A stretch of 33,437 bases of DNA from Clostridia bacterium (GCA_017464225.1 JAFUDW010000148.1:1-33437); one strand, 5' to 3'. Positions 16,199 through 24,597 are shown, counted from the stretch's first letter. Translations and numbers: made by a program. The notes: a model not told the origin generated them from the letters alone.

Positions 16199-17536
16199 AT
16201 GCGCTCTTATGATTTTACCAAAGGGAACATACGCACCGAGCTGGTGCGTTTTTCCATTCCGTTTTTCCTGACCAGCCTGATCCAATCGCTGTACAACATC
16301 GCGGATATCAAGGTGGTGGGGCAGTTCTGCGGAAATCCCGGCATTGCGGCCACCTCCATCGCGGGCAGCCTCACCTGGTCGCTGACCTACGGCATCATCG
16401 CGCTGTGCAACGGCGGGGCGATCATGGTATCCCAATATGTGGGCCGCAAAAGCGTTGGGGATGTGAAGGAAACGGTCGGCACGCTGTTTTCGCTGTCGCT
16501 GATCCTGGCCGCTGTGGCGACGGCGCTGTTTCTTTTGCTTTCCGCTCCGCTGCTGCGGCTGCTCAATACGCCGCAGGAGGTGTTTGGCGACGCCCGATCC
16601 TATTTCTGCATCTGCATGGCGGGATCGGTTTTTGTGTTTGGATATAACGCCATGGCGTCGGTGCTGCGGGGCATGGGCGATTCCAGAACGCCCATGTACT
16701 TTGGAGTGGCCTCCTGCATCGTCAATATCGCGCTCGATCTGCTGTTCGTAGGCGCGCTGCGCATGGGCGTATCCGGCGCAGCTTACGCCACCGTCATCTC
16801 CCAGGCGCTGTCCATGCTGGGCTTCGCGGCGTATCTCAATTCTGCCCGCTCGGCAATCGACGTGCGGCCGTCCGCGTTTCGCTTGAACAAGGACAAGGTG
16901 CTTGCCATCCTCCGCCTGGGTTTCCCGGGGGCGGTGCAGAGCTTTGTGGTTTCCGGGGGTTTTCTGATGGTATCCGCCCTGACCAATTCTTTGGGCGTCA
17001 GCGCGGCGTCCGGCGTGGCGGTGGCGAGCAAGATCAACAATATCTGCCAGATGCCTGCCGGCGCCATCGGTTCCGCCGCCTCCTCCATGGTGGGGCAGAA
17101 TGTGGGCGGCGGCAATTATGACCGCGCCAGATCGGTGCTGAAAAACGCCATCGGCATTTCCCTGTCGGTGGCGTCTGTCGCGTTTATTGCGGTTCAGCTG
17201 TTTGCCAGGCCGCTGTTGGGCCTGCTGTCAAGCGAGGAAGAAGTGCTCAGTCAGGGATTGGATTATCTGCGTGTTACCAGCCTGGATTATCTGCTGACCG
17301 CTCTCGTGTTCCCGCTGAACGCGCTTTGCAACGGCTCCGGGCATACCATGTTCACCATGATCCCTTCCATCGTATCCTCCGTCGTTGCCCGGGTGCCCGT
17401 GGCCTATTTCTGCGTAAGGGTGCTGGGCCTGAAGATCATCGGCGTCGGCATCGCCACGCCCACCGGCACCGTCAGCGCTATCCTGATCTGCACCTGGTAT
17501 TATCTTTCCAATCGGTGGTGCAAAAGCACGATATAG
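16199..17536 (+). CDS. MATE family efflux transporter
   Basis: A 445-residue inner-membrane exporter with about twelve hydrophobic helices in two repeats. The N-terminal family pattern (FTKGNIRTELVRFSIPFF, then LYNIADIKVVGQFCG) and the repeat in the second half (FPGAVQSFVV, then ASKINNICQMPAGAIGSA) are typical of the Na+/H+-coupled NorM/DinF-like group. The ATG at 16199 is preferred (AAAGG upstream); a TTG 33 bases earlier would also be in frame. It could expel a toxic metabolite or drug. The gene converges on the racemase-like gene at 17594, and no hairpin was found in the short gap. Confidence 0.92.
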   Translation: MRSYDFTKGNIRTELVRFSIPFFLTSLIQSLYNIADIKVVGQFCGNPGIAATSIAGSLTWSLTYGIIALCNGGAIMVSQYVGRKSVGDVKETVGTLFSLSLILAAVATALFLLLSAPLLRLLNTPQEVFGDARSYFCICMAGSVFVFGYNAMASVLRGMGDSRTPMYFGVASCIVNIALDLLFVGALRMGVSGAAYATVISQALSMLGFAAYLNSARSAIDVRPSAFRLNKDKVLAILRLGFPGAVQSFVVSGGFLMVSALTNSLGVSAASGVAVASKINNICQMPAGAIGSAASSMVGQNVGGGNYDRARSVLKNAIGISLSVASVAFIAVQLFARPLLGLLSSEEEVLSQGLDYLRVTSLDYLLTALVFPLNALCNGSGHTMFTMIPSIVSSVVARVPVAYFCVRVLGLKIIGVGIATPTGTVSAILICTWYYLSNRWCKSTI

Positions 17537-17593
17537 CGCTGCTGTGAAGAAGAAAGGCTGCTTGCTCCGTTCATCCGCAAGGACACAGTCTGT

Positions 17594-18277
17594 TCAACGC
17601 GCCTCGACGAATGATTTGGACTGGCTGCGGCGGATCAGGATCAATATTGCTTTTGCGCCTTCTTCCGGCGTTGTGAGGGTCATTTCTGCCAAAGGCCCCA
17701 TGGCTGCTTTGGCGCGGGCCATGGTGATTTGAGAGAGAAACAAGGTGGTACAGCCAAGGGATGCCAGTCGTTTCCCCTCGGCAGCCAGCAGACGATCATG
17801 CTCAGCGCCGTCCCCGCGCCGCAGGGCGTCCAGCGCTTCGGTGCAGATCCCGTCTTCATATTCCAGATGAATGCCCTGCTCCTGAGCGATTTTATCCAGC
17901 TTTTTCCGGCAGGCGGGCGCAGAGGCAGCCGTTGTCGCCAGAATGCCTACTTTGCCGCCGCGCTTGGCCGCGATCTCCAGGGCAGGCCCATCCACCGGGA
18001 TGATCGGAACTGAAAGGAAAGGCTTTACCTGTTCAACATAGGCGCAAAAAACCGAGCAGCCAATGATGATCCCATCCACACCGGCGTCGGCAGCGTCAAA
18101 GACCGTCCGGACAAACAGACGCAGCGCTTGATCTGTAACGCCGCCCGCCTCGTCCACAAGCCGAAGCATTTCTGGATTAATAAAGTTGACGATCTTTGCG
18201 GAAGGGTCGATTTGCCGGAATGCATCCTCCAAGGGAGCGGCAGCGCTGGGATTTGCATGGATCACACCGATTTTCAT
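17594..18277 (-). CDS. Aspartate/glutamate racemase superfamily protein
   Basis: A 227-residue cytoplasmic protein with the two-domain Asp/Glu/hydantoin racemase fold. Both catalytic cysteines are present, Cys74 in GCSVF and Cys176 in LGCTTLFLSQ, so deprotonation chemistry from either face is possible. The start is ATG 18277 after GGAGG; a TTG further upstream lies before the ribosome site. It is the last gene of the otnK-otnC transcript, 12 bp after otnC. Members of this fold also include maleate isomerase and arylmalonate decarboxylase. In this setting it could isomerise or epimerise a hydroxy- or oxo-acid in place of the missing OtnI. That is inference. Confidence 0.87.
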   Translation of the reverse strand: MKIGVIHANPSAAAPLEDAFRQIDPSAKIVNFINPEMLRLVDEAGGVTDQALRLFVRTVFDAADAGVDGIIIGCSVFCAYVEQVKPFLSVPIIPVDGPALEIAAKRGGKVGILATTAASAPACRKKLDKIAQEQGIHLEYEDGICTEALDALRRGDGAEHDRLLAAEGKRLASLGCTTLFLSQITMARAKAAMGPLAEMTLTTPEEGAKAILILIRRSQSKSFVEAR

Positions 18278-18289
18278 AATATCCTCCAA

Positions 18290-18898
18290 TCAGCCTTCTT
18301 TGATGCGCACTGCATTTGGCTCATGGCGCAGTTCCCAGGCGATGCGGCAGCTTTCTTCCAGCTCTTCGATACAAGCAAAGGCTTTCATCAGGTCTTTTCC
18401 ACCCACCACAGGCCCATGGTTTTTCAGGATCCAGCCGTCGCTGCTGTCCGCGCACGCGGCAAAAGCTTCAAAGAGCGCCTGCGATCCGGGCTTGGCATAG
18501 GGAACCATCCCCACTTTCCCAAGCGTCATTTCCAAATACGGCGTGTAGGAGGGAACGCAGTCCGTTGGGTTTTCGCAGGGAAGAACAGACCACAGGACCG
18601 CATAGGTGCTGTGCACATGGATGACGGCCTGGACGTCTTTTTGGCGATCATAGACCGTTTGATGCAGCGGCAGCTCCTTGCTTGGCTTCTTGCCCTCGCA
18701 GGTCAGTGTTTTTCTGTCCACACAGGCAAAATCCTCCGGAGACAAATTGCCAAAGCAGGTTCCGCTGGCGGTGATATAGATTTTGTCATCGTGAAGAAAA
18801 CTGAGATTTCCGGTGGTGCCCGGCCCCATTTTGCGGTCAAACAGCTTATGCGCGATCCAGCAGGCCAGCTCCAGCTTTTCTTGCAATGCCTTTTCCAT
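18290..18898 (-). CDS. otnC: Class II aldolase/adducin protein, 3-oxo-tetronate 4-phosphate decarboxylase
   Basis: A 202-residue zinc enzyme of the class II aldolase family. It shows TGNLS (29-33) at the phosphate-binding loop, Glu76 in the ELPLHQTVY segment, the zinc ligands His94 and His96 in HVHST, and His161 in NHGPVVGG. In known gene clusters a protein of this length next to OtnK decarboxylates 3-oxo-tetronate 4-phosphate to dihydroxyacetone phosphate. L-fuculose-phosphate-type aldolase activity is the alternative. The start codon overlaps the otnK stop (TAATG), which strongly supports coupling to the kinase. Confidence 0.87.
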   Translation of the reverse strand: MEKALQEKLELACWIAHKLFDRKMGPGTTGNLSFLHDDKIYITASGTCFGNLSPEDFACVDRKTLTCEGKKPSKELPLHQTVYDRQKDVQAVIHVHSTYAVLWSVLPCENPTDCVPSYTPYLEMTLGKVGMVPYAKPGSQALFEAFAACADSSDGWILKNHGPVVGGKDLMKAFACIEELEESCRIAWELRHEPNAVRIKEG

Positions 18899-20178
18899 TA
18901 GATATCCTTTCCGCCCGTAAGCGCCAGAGCGCGGCCAAAGAAATCCTCTTGCCCAAAGTTTCCGGATTTTAAAACAAGGCGAATCCTTTGATCCTCCACA
19001 GGGATCAATACAGGCACGCCGGGCGCGATGCTTTCGCCGATCCAGAAGGACTGATAGCCCAGCGCTTGGGTGACAGCGCCGGAGGTTTCGCCGCCGGCGG
19101 CAATGATCCGTGTCACTCCATTTTTCACCGCTAAGGCGGCCGTGCCGGACAGGGCCTTTTCGATCAAAGCGGAAAGGCGTTTTCCCTTTTCATCGCGTTT
19201 TTTTGCCAGCCCTTCGGGCGTGTCATAGCTGTATACCAACGGCGCTGCCGCATTCATCTCCCGCAGCCTGTTCCAGATGCTTTCAGGGTTTTCCGATCCA
19301 TCCAGCAGCCCGTCGTCCGTTAGACGCAAAAGCTCGCCGCCGTTCTTTTCATACCACAGAGTTTGCGCGTGGGTGGCGGTGGAACAGCTTCCGGCTACTA
19401 GCAGCGCTTTTCCTTCCGTGCCGGGAAAGGTATGCTGAGCTGATCCGTTTCCCTTGATATGGCGGGCCAAAGCGGCCAGGATGCCGGATCCGCCGGTCAA
19501 AAACGGCATATCGCCAAACAGCGAAACGATCTTTTCCGCGTCCGCTTCTTCTGTGTAGTCGGGAATGATATACCAATGCTTCCGATCCTGCGAGAAAGCC
19601 TTGATTTTTGTTTTGACGCTTTTTTCATCTCCGCGCAGCTCATCCGAATGGATCTCCAAAGCGTCATAAGCGCTCTGCGGCGCCATCAGATCAGCGATGC
19701 GGCTTTGGGTCATGGGCGTAAGAGGATGGTTGCGCATGGGGCTTTCCGCCAGCGGAACGCCCTTGACGTACAGAATTCCTTCTTTTACTTTTCGATCATT
19801 GGCGATCAGCGCAGGGCAGAGGATGGTTCCGCGAAAGCCCAGCGTTTCCAGCACCGCGTCCGCCACCGGGCCGATGTTGCCCTGTGGGGTCGAATCAAAG
19901 GTGGAGCAGTATTTGAAGTACAGATGCTCCGCGCCATGCGCCTGGAGCCAGCGAAATGCGTCCAGGGAGTCGGATACGGCATGGGCGGTCTCCTGGGTTC
20001 GGGATTTTAAGGCGATGACCACGGCGTCGCAGTCGGCCGGCAGATGAAAATCCTTTCCCGGAACGCCGCAGGAGAGGATTGTGCGCATTCCGCCCAAGGT
20101 AAGAAAGGAAGAGGCGTCGCTGCCTCCCGTAAAGTCGTCGGCAACGCAGCCGAAAAGAAGCTTGTTTGTTTCGGACAT
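18898..20178 (-). CDS. otnK: Four-carbon acid sugar kinase, 3-oxo-tetronate kinase
   Basis: A 426-residue kinase of the former DUF1537/YgbK family. The N-terminal domain begins with the signature ADDFTGGSD (13-21), and the conserved YFKYCSTFDSTPQGNIGPV follows. The C-terminal nucleotide-binding domain contains AAGGETSGAVTQALG. Family members phosphorylate 3-oxo-tetronate (from threonate or erythronate) at O4. The direct otnC neighbour supports OtnK rather than the D-threonate kinase DtnK. The ATG at 20178 has GGAGG seven bases upstream, and that ribosome site overlaps the end of the LysR gene, so the regulator is part of this operon. Longer in-frame starts lack ribosome sites. Confidence 0.9.
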   Translation of the reverse strand: MSETNKLLFGCVADDFTGGSDASSFLTLGGMRTILSCGVPGKDFHLPADCDAVVIALKSRTQETAHAVSDSLDAFRWLQAHGAEHLYFKYCSTFDSTPQGNIGPVADAVLETLGFRGTILCPALIANDRKVKEGILYVKGVPLAESPMRNHPLTPMTQSRIADLMAPQSAYDALEIHSDELRGDEKSVKTKIKAFSQDRKHWYIIPDYTEEADAEKIVSLFGDMPFLTGGSGILAALARHIKGNGSAQHTFPGTEGKALLVAGSCSTATHAQTLWYEKNGGELLRLTDDGLLDGSENPESIWNRLREMNAAAPLVYSYDTPEGLAKKRDEKGKRLSALIEKALSGTAALAVKNGVTRIIAAGGETSGAVTQALGYQSFWIGESIAPGVPVLIPVEDQRIRLVLKSGNFGQEDFFGRALALTGGKDI

Positions 20179-20180
20179 AC

Positions 20181-21113
20181 TTAATCCTCCTGACATTCTT
20201 CCGGGTCGGCAAATATTTCCTTCATGGTCAGGATGCACTCCCGAGCGAGCCGATTCAAATGTTCATTTTTCCGAATAATCGCGATGATTTCCCAATAGTA
20301 ACCCGATTCTGAAAGATGAAAGATCTGTACCGGATTCTTATGCTGGATCGTGAGAACGGTGCTGAAGGGAACGACCGCCACCCCCATGCCCACCGATGCC
20401 AGTCCGAAAGCTGTTTCATTGTTGGTGGTTTCCATGAAGATTTTAGGCTGATATCCGTGCAGCTCAAAAAGCGTGTCCAGCGCGCCGCGGGAGCCGTGCC
20501 CGTTTTTGAGCAGGATAAACGGCACATCCTGAAGCCTGCCAAAATCGATGATCTTTCTGCCGTCCGCGGTTTGATGATATCTGTTTGCTTCGATGATCCC
20601 TTCCCGCGCTGCCAGCACCAATTCCTCCCGGAAAAGGGGAATGGAGGAAAACTCGCTTAGGTCGCCAAGCTTTGGAAGAATGGCAAAATCAACGCTGCCC
20701 TTCAACACATCATCCTTCAATTGCCTTGAGTTGTGCTCAACAGTCTGGATCTGGACGTTGGGATACTCTTTTGTGAAGAACGGAATGAATTTGGGCAGCA
20801 TATGAGCCGCCCGCAGCGGCGGGATGCCGATCCGGATACGGCCTTTTCTGGTGTTGGTCACCTCAGCCATATCTTCTTTCAGCTGGCGATTGAGCTCAAT
20901 GATCTGCTTGGCAGTCTCCACATATCGCTCGCCTTCATAGGTCAGCGTAATGGGATTTGAGGATCGGTCAAAAAATTTAACGCCCTCTTCCTTTTCCATT
21001 TTGGCAATATAATGAGACAGCGCGGGCTGCGTCATAAACAGTTCTTCCGCTGCGCGGGTGACATTTCCGAGCTCTGCTACTTTTACGATATATTCCAGCT
21101 TTGAAAACTCCAT
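20181..21113 (-). CDS. LysR family transcriptional regulator of the acid-sugar cluster
   Basis: A 310-residue LysR-type regulator. The winged helix-turn-helix is at about 1-60 (RAAEELFMTQPALSHYIAKM), followed by the linker helix and a two-lobed periplasmic-binding-like effector domain containing GRIRIGIPP. It starts at ATG 21113 after GGAGGAG. It has its own promoter (21172-21200) and is followed by otnK after two bases, an unusual arrangement in which the regulator is the first gene of the catabolic operon. Its effector is presumably the acid sugar or an intermediate. Confidence 0.92.
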   Translation of the reverse strand: MEFSKLEYIVKVAELGNVTRAAEELFMTQPALSHYIAKMEKEEGVKFFDRSSNPITLTYEGERYVETAKQIIELNRQLKEDMAEVTNTRKGRIRIGIPPLRAAHMLPKFIPFFTKEYPNVQIQTVEHNSRQLKDDVLKGSVDFAILPKLGDLSEFSSIPLFREELVLAAREGIIEANRYHQTADGRKIIDFGRLQDVPFILLKNGHGSRGALDTLFELHGYQPKIFMETTNNETAFGLASVGMGVAVVPFSTVLTIQHKNPVQIFHLSESGYYWEIIAIIRKNEHLNRLARECILTMKEIFADPEECQED

Positions 21114-21171
21114 ATGCTCCTCCTGTTATGACGGGGCGGAACGTTTTTGGCTGTATTGTGGGGTTTTCCTT

Positions 21172-21200
21172 ATTATACCATAAATGGCGGATAGTTTAAA
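21172..21200 (-). promoter_or_regulatory. Promoter of the lysR-otnK-otnC-racemase operon
   Basis: On the minus strand there is TTTAAA (21200-21195), 17 bp, TATAAT (21177-21172), about 60 bases before the LysR start. The ideal -10 with a moderate -35 suits a basal, self-regulated promoter. Confidence 0.6.
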
Positions 21201-21211
21201 GCAAGATTTGT

Positions 21212-21250
21212 AACGGAAGAAGGCAATATTGAACATTGCCTTCTTCCGTT
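21212..21250 (-). terminator. Perfect 16-bp hairpin after the transporter gene
   Basis: AACGGAAGAAGGCAAT (21212-21227) and its exact complement (21235-21250) flank a seven-base loop. It separates the transporter gene from the LysR promoter and probably ends the dehydrogenase-transporter transcript. The following minus-strand bases (ACAAATCTTG) are only weakly U-rich. Confidence 0.65.
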
Positions 21251-21282
21251 GCGATTACGTAGGCTGGCTTTCAGCCAAAGGA

Positions 21283-22617
21283 TCAATGGGCTATGATACC
21301 GAAGACGATGCTGCCGATGATCAGGATGATCGCGCCGCCGATGCGGGAGGAGATCTGCGCGTAGTTCATCAGGTTCAGTCGTTTGCCGGCGGAGAGCACC
21401 TGCAAATCGCCGGAACCGCCGCGGTTGGCCATACACAGACCGGAGGTCATGGCGCCTTCCACAAAGTTGAAGCCAAACAGACGTCCGACGAAACCGGAGC
21501 CGATGATGGCGCCCAGCACGATCATGAAAGCAATGAAGATAGTCTGGAAATTGATGGCCATGATGAATTCACCCAGATCGGTGAAGGCGATACCGATGCC
21601 GCACATGCACATGCACATCAGCGGCTTGGTCAGCAGATCGGACATTTCCTTCGCGCCTTTTTTCAGCTGCTCGGGAATGACGTTCAGCAGGTTCAGGATG
21701 ATGCACAGGATGACCATCCAGGCATACATATGAATGGATACCACGCCCATGGAGGGAACGATCTTGGAAAGCACCCGGGCGACAACGAAGACGGCGCAGG
21801 TCAGAAGCAAGCCGCCGGCACGCTCTTGGATCGTGATCTTCACGTCCTTCTTTTCAGCGGTGCCCACCTTTTCCTCAAGTTTCGAGGTATCCCGCAGCAG
21901 TTCGCCGTCACCGGAGAGATTGGGGAAACGTTTGCCCAGTGCGTTCAGGGCGACCGCGCCGATGATGGCAAAGTTGTTGGCGATGTTCAGAATGGCAAAG
22001 GCCTTGGAATAGTACACGGTCGCGGTGCCGTTGCCGGTGGCCTCCCACATTTCAGACAGCGGGATGGCGCCGGCGCCGTTGCCGCCGCCCATGATGGGCA
22101 GCATATAATAGGTGATGGATTCAATCGGATCAACGCCCACGATCAGCGCGCCGATGAGCCCGAATACCGCGGCGAGCGCGACGCCGCCCAGAATGGCGGG
22201 AATATAACCGCGGAATGATTTGATCAGCTGCTTGCGATCCACCAGCAGAACGGAGGAAACGATCAGCAGGGAAATGAATACGGTTTGGAATCCGAAGTCA
22301 TCGTAGAAGAAGGTGATGCCTTGCGAATACTTTTCAGGAAGGATCTTGAAGTATTCCAGCGCAGCGGCGCCAAAGAAGGCCATGACGGCGCCGCCGCCGA
22401 TGTAATCCTTCCAGATCGGTAAGCGCTCGCCGATTTGATAAAGGACGAAGCCGATGGCGAACATAATGGCGATAATAGCCAGCATGTCATCCGATGGGAG
22501 CAGCCCAGTAAAGGTACCAACGTAGATGATGGCGACCAGGATGAGAACGAGCCACATGGGAACCCCGTAGATCTTCTCAAAAAGGATACCTTTGAACCCT
22601 TTCTTACTTTCGCTCAT
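21283..22617 (-). CDS. 2-hydroxycarboxylate transporter family (2HCT/CitS type) symporter
   Basis: A 444-residue membrane protein with about eleven helices and both family re-entrant loop signatures: GGGNGAGA (177-184), and GGSGDLQVLSAGKRLNLM followed by RIGG with the substrate-contacting Arg425. Known relatives (CitS, MaeN, CimH, MleP) carry citrate, malate or lactate with Na+ or H+, or in exchange. All substrates share the HO-CR2-COO- motif, which threonate, erythronate and tartrate also have. It starts at ATG 22617 after GGAGG, 25 bp downstream of the dehydrogenase gene. Its partners argue for an acid-sugar or hydroxydicarboxylate rather than citrate; no citrate lyase is present. Confidence 0.9.
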   Translation of the reverse strand: MSESKKGFKGILFEKIYGVPMWLVLILVAIIYVGTFTGLLPSDDMLAIIAIMFAIGFVLYQIGERLPIWKDYIGGGAVMAFFGAAALEYFKILPEKYSQGITFFYDDFGFQTVFISLLIVSSVLLVDRKQLIKSFRGYIPAILGGVALAAVFGLIGALIVGVDPIESITYYMLPIMGGGNGAGAIPLSEMWEATGNGTATVYYSKAFAILNIANNFAIIGAVALNALGKRFPNLSGDGELLRDTSKLEEKVGTAEKKDVKITIQERAGGLLLTCAVFVVARVLSKIVPSMGVVSIHMYAWMVILCIILNLLNVIPEQLKKGAKEMSDLLTKPLMCMCMCGIGIAFTDLGEFIMAINFQTIFIAFMIVLGAIIGSGFVGRLFGFNFVEGAMTSGLCMANRGGSGDLQVLSAGKRLNLMNYAQISSRIGGAIILIIGSIVFGIIAH

Positions 22618-22642
22618 TTTTCTTTCCTCCCGCGTGCGTTTG

Positions 22643-23725
22643 TCAGGCCTTGCGGATACGCTCGGCGATCTTTTCGGCGTAACTGCTGGTGCTTTCCGTG
22701 CCGTTCATGTCAGGGGTCAGCTCGCCCGCAGCCATGGTATCCAGCACGGCTTTTTCCATGATTTTGGCCGCTTCCGCGAACTTGGGCTCGTTCCGGTTGG
22801 TGGCAAGCCAGTCAAACATCATGCAGCCGGACAGCATCAGGCCGGTGGGGTTGGCAATGTTCCTGCCGGCAATGTCCGGAGCGGAGCCGTGGGCCGCCTG
22901 CGCCATGCACTGATGGTCGTTGGTATTGATGCCTGCGCCAAGGCCGAGGGAACCGGTCAGCTCTCCCGCCAGGTCGGAAAGGATATCGCCGAACAGGTTG
23001 GTGGTGATGATGACGTCGAAGTCCTGCATGTGCCGGACCAGATGGGCGGTAGAGGCGTCGATATGATAATCGTCAATGCGCACTTCCGGATAATACTGCG
23101 CGCCGATCTCCTTGATGGTGCTGCGGAAAAAGCCGTAAGCCCACTGAATGACGTTTGCTTTGTGCACGATGGTCAGATGCTTTTTGCGTTTCATGGCGCA
23201 TTTGAAGGCTTCATGGGCCAGGCGGACCGTCGCTTTCCGCGATGTGACGCTGATGGAAAGGACCAGGTCTTCGGTGGGCATGAATTCGCCCCAGCCGCGG
23301 TACATGTTGCGGTCAGGCAGCGCGCCTTCGCTGTTTTCGCGGAAGATCACGATATCGCTGGAGGGATCAACCTTGACCTTTTTAGGGCTGACGCCCGGAT
23401 ACACTTTTGCCGGACGGGCGTTGGAATACAGATCGAACACATGGCGCATGGTGCCGGAAGGATTGGCGCGCTCAAAGAATTCCTTGGGATAGGCCGCGCT
23501 GTCGTGAGGGCCAAATACCCAGGCGTCGCAGGTCTTGAGCCCGTCGATGGTGATTTGCGGAACCGGGTCGTTGTACTGTTCAATGCCTTCCCAACCCATG
23601 GGATATACCGGCCATTCGATATCGAGGCCAACCTTTTCCGCGCCTGCTTTGAGCATCACTTCAGTTGCTTTGGTGATTTCGGGGCCGATCGCGTCGCCGT
23701 AGCACAAACCGATTTTGTAAGACAT
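22643..23725 (-). CDS. Isocitrate/isopropylmalate dehydrogenase family protein (tartrate/D-malate dehydrogenase-like)
   Basis: A 360-residue NAD-dependent hydroxyacid dehydrogenase. It has GDAIGPE (10-16), substrate Arg residues at about 94, 104 and 129, the catalytic Lys189 in HKANVIQ, metal-binding Asp247 and Asp251 in NLFGDILSD, and the cofactor loop HGSAPDIAG (279-287). Odd point: the catalytic Tyr normally found in ENTEGLY is Leu136 here (ENSEGALPD), so the protonation step after decarboxylation may be altered. No leuCD, leuA or citrate-cycle gene is nearby, so leucine synthesis is unlikely. It is the first gene of the cluster, read from the promoter near 23796. A role oxidising an acid sugar ahead of OtnK is inferred from context. 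Confidence 0.88.
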   Translation of the reverse strand: MSYKIGLCYGDAIGPEITKATEVMLKAGAEKVGLDIEWPVYPMGWEGIEQYNDPVPQITIDGLKTCDAWVFGPHDSAAYPKEFFERANPSGTMRHVFDLYSNARPAKVYPGVSPKKVKVDPSSDIVIFRENSEGALPDRNMYRGWGEFMPTEDLVLSISVTSRKATVRLAHEAFKCAMKRKKHLTIVHKANVIQWAYGFFRSTIKEIGAQYYPEVRIDDYHIDASTAHLVRHMQDFDVIITTNLFGDILSDLAGELTGSLGLGAGINTNDHQCMAQAAHGSAPDIAGRNIANPTGLMLSGCMMFDWLATNRNEPKFAEAAKIMEKAVLDTMAAGELTPDMNGTESTSSYAEKIAERIRKA

Positions 23726-23769
23726 TTTTCATCTCTCCTTTTCAGAATCCTTTGCAGTGCCTACTCTTC

Positions 23770-23825
23770 AAGGGGTTTTCCCCTTCGCTGATTCAATTAT
23801 AGAAAGGATTTTCCAAAATTTGAAA
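23770..23825 (-). promoter_or_regulatory. Promoter and possible LysR operator of the dehydrogenase-transporter operon
   Basis: TATAAT lies on the minus strand at 23801-23796. Where the -35 should be, there is a dyad TTTC-N8-GAAA (23810-23825) that fits the T-N11-A rule for LysR sites, so the promoter probably depends on the regulator encoded at 20181. A six-base hairpin AAGGGG/CCCCTT (23770-23785) falls near the 5' end of the mRNA. Confidence 0.5.
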
Positions 23826-23976
23826 TGCCCGTTTTCGCATGTGCGGCATGACAAAATTGTTATGATGAAAAATATGATGATGATTTACGCATGGCTCTGG
23901 CGCATCGGAGGATTCCGAAACGAACTGGAAAAGCGCTCCTCTATATCTGCTTGCTCTGATCGGTCTGCAACGCAAA

Positions 23977-24007
23977 ACCGCCCCCGGCTTGAACGGCCGG
24001 AGGCGGC
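23977..24007. terminator. Terminator of the flavin-reductase gene
   Basis: ACCGCCCCCGGC (23977-23988) pairs with GCCGGAGGCGGC (23996-24007) around a seven-base loop. TTTTG follows on both strands. It lies 17 bases past the stop codon of the leftward flavin-reductase gene. Confidence 0.75.
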
Positions 24008-24024
24008 TTTTGATTTCTTCTGTT

Positions 24025-24597
24025 TTATTTTTTCATCAGGGCGGCGCCGGCGTTCCAGGCTTTGCCCACCTTGGCGCCGGTAGCGTAATATCCGTTCTGG
24101 AACTGATCGAACATCAGGGCGTGCAGCTTTTCGGGATCCACCTTGCCCTTTTCGGAAAGGACGGATTCCTCGGCCTTTACGTTGACGATTCTGCCCACGA
24201 TGCCGTCCACATAGTCGCTGTGCAGGAACTCCAGCAGCTCGCATTCCATGACCACCGGGAATTCCTCAATGATGGGGGCGTGCACCTGATCGCTCTTCAC
24301 GGCGTGATACCCCGTACGCTCAAATTTATCGTTGATTTTGTTGCCGGAGGCGATGCCGAAGAAATCGGCCGCGTCCATATGCTTTTCGTCCGCCAGGGCC
24401 ACGGTGAAGGCCTTGCTGGCCCGGATGTTCAGCCAGGTCTTTTTGCCTTCGCCGATGAACAGGATGATCTTGTCCTCGTCGCAGATCTGCCCCCAGGCCA
24501 CGTTCATCACGTTGACCTTTTCGTTTTCATCGTAGGCCGCCACCATCAATACGGGCATGGGATAGACCGCGGGGACGACGCCCAGATCCTTTTTCAT
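24025..24597 (-). CDS. Flavin reductase-like (FMN-binding split barrel) family protein
   Basis: A 190-residue flavoprotein of the flavin-reductase/flavoredoxin family. The N-terminal PVYPMPVLMVAAYDENEKVNVMNVAWG-like opening (residues about 9-36), the central DKIILFIGEGKKTWLNI region and SKAFTVALADEKHMDAADFFG are typical for FMN binding in the split barrel. It probably moves electrons between NAD(P)H or a ferredoxin and a flavin; anaerobes use relatives as flavoredoxins. It starts at ATG 24597 after AAGGAGAG, following a 100-base leader. It is a single-gene transcript with its own terminator. Confidence 0.87.
   Translation of the reverse strand: MKKDLGVVPAVYPMPVLMVAAYDENEKVNVMNVAWGQICDEDKIILFIGEGKKTWLNIRASKAFTVALADEKHMDAADFFGIASGNKINDKFERTGYHAVKSDQVHAPIIEEFPVVMECELLEFLHSDYVDGIVGRIVNVKAEESVLSEKGKVDPEKLHALMFDQFQNGYYATGAKVGKAWNAGAALMKK

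Noticed and set aside
22643..23725. Assignment of the dehydrogenase as LeuB of leucine synthesis.
   Set aside because: No leuA, leuC or leuD nearby, the catalytic Tyr is replaced, and the neighbours are acid-sugar genes.
23862..24008. A methionine-rich plus-strand open frame between the dehydrogenase promoter and the flavin-reductase terminator.
   Set aside because: No ribosome site or promoter, and it reads into the terminator stem.
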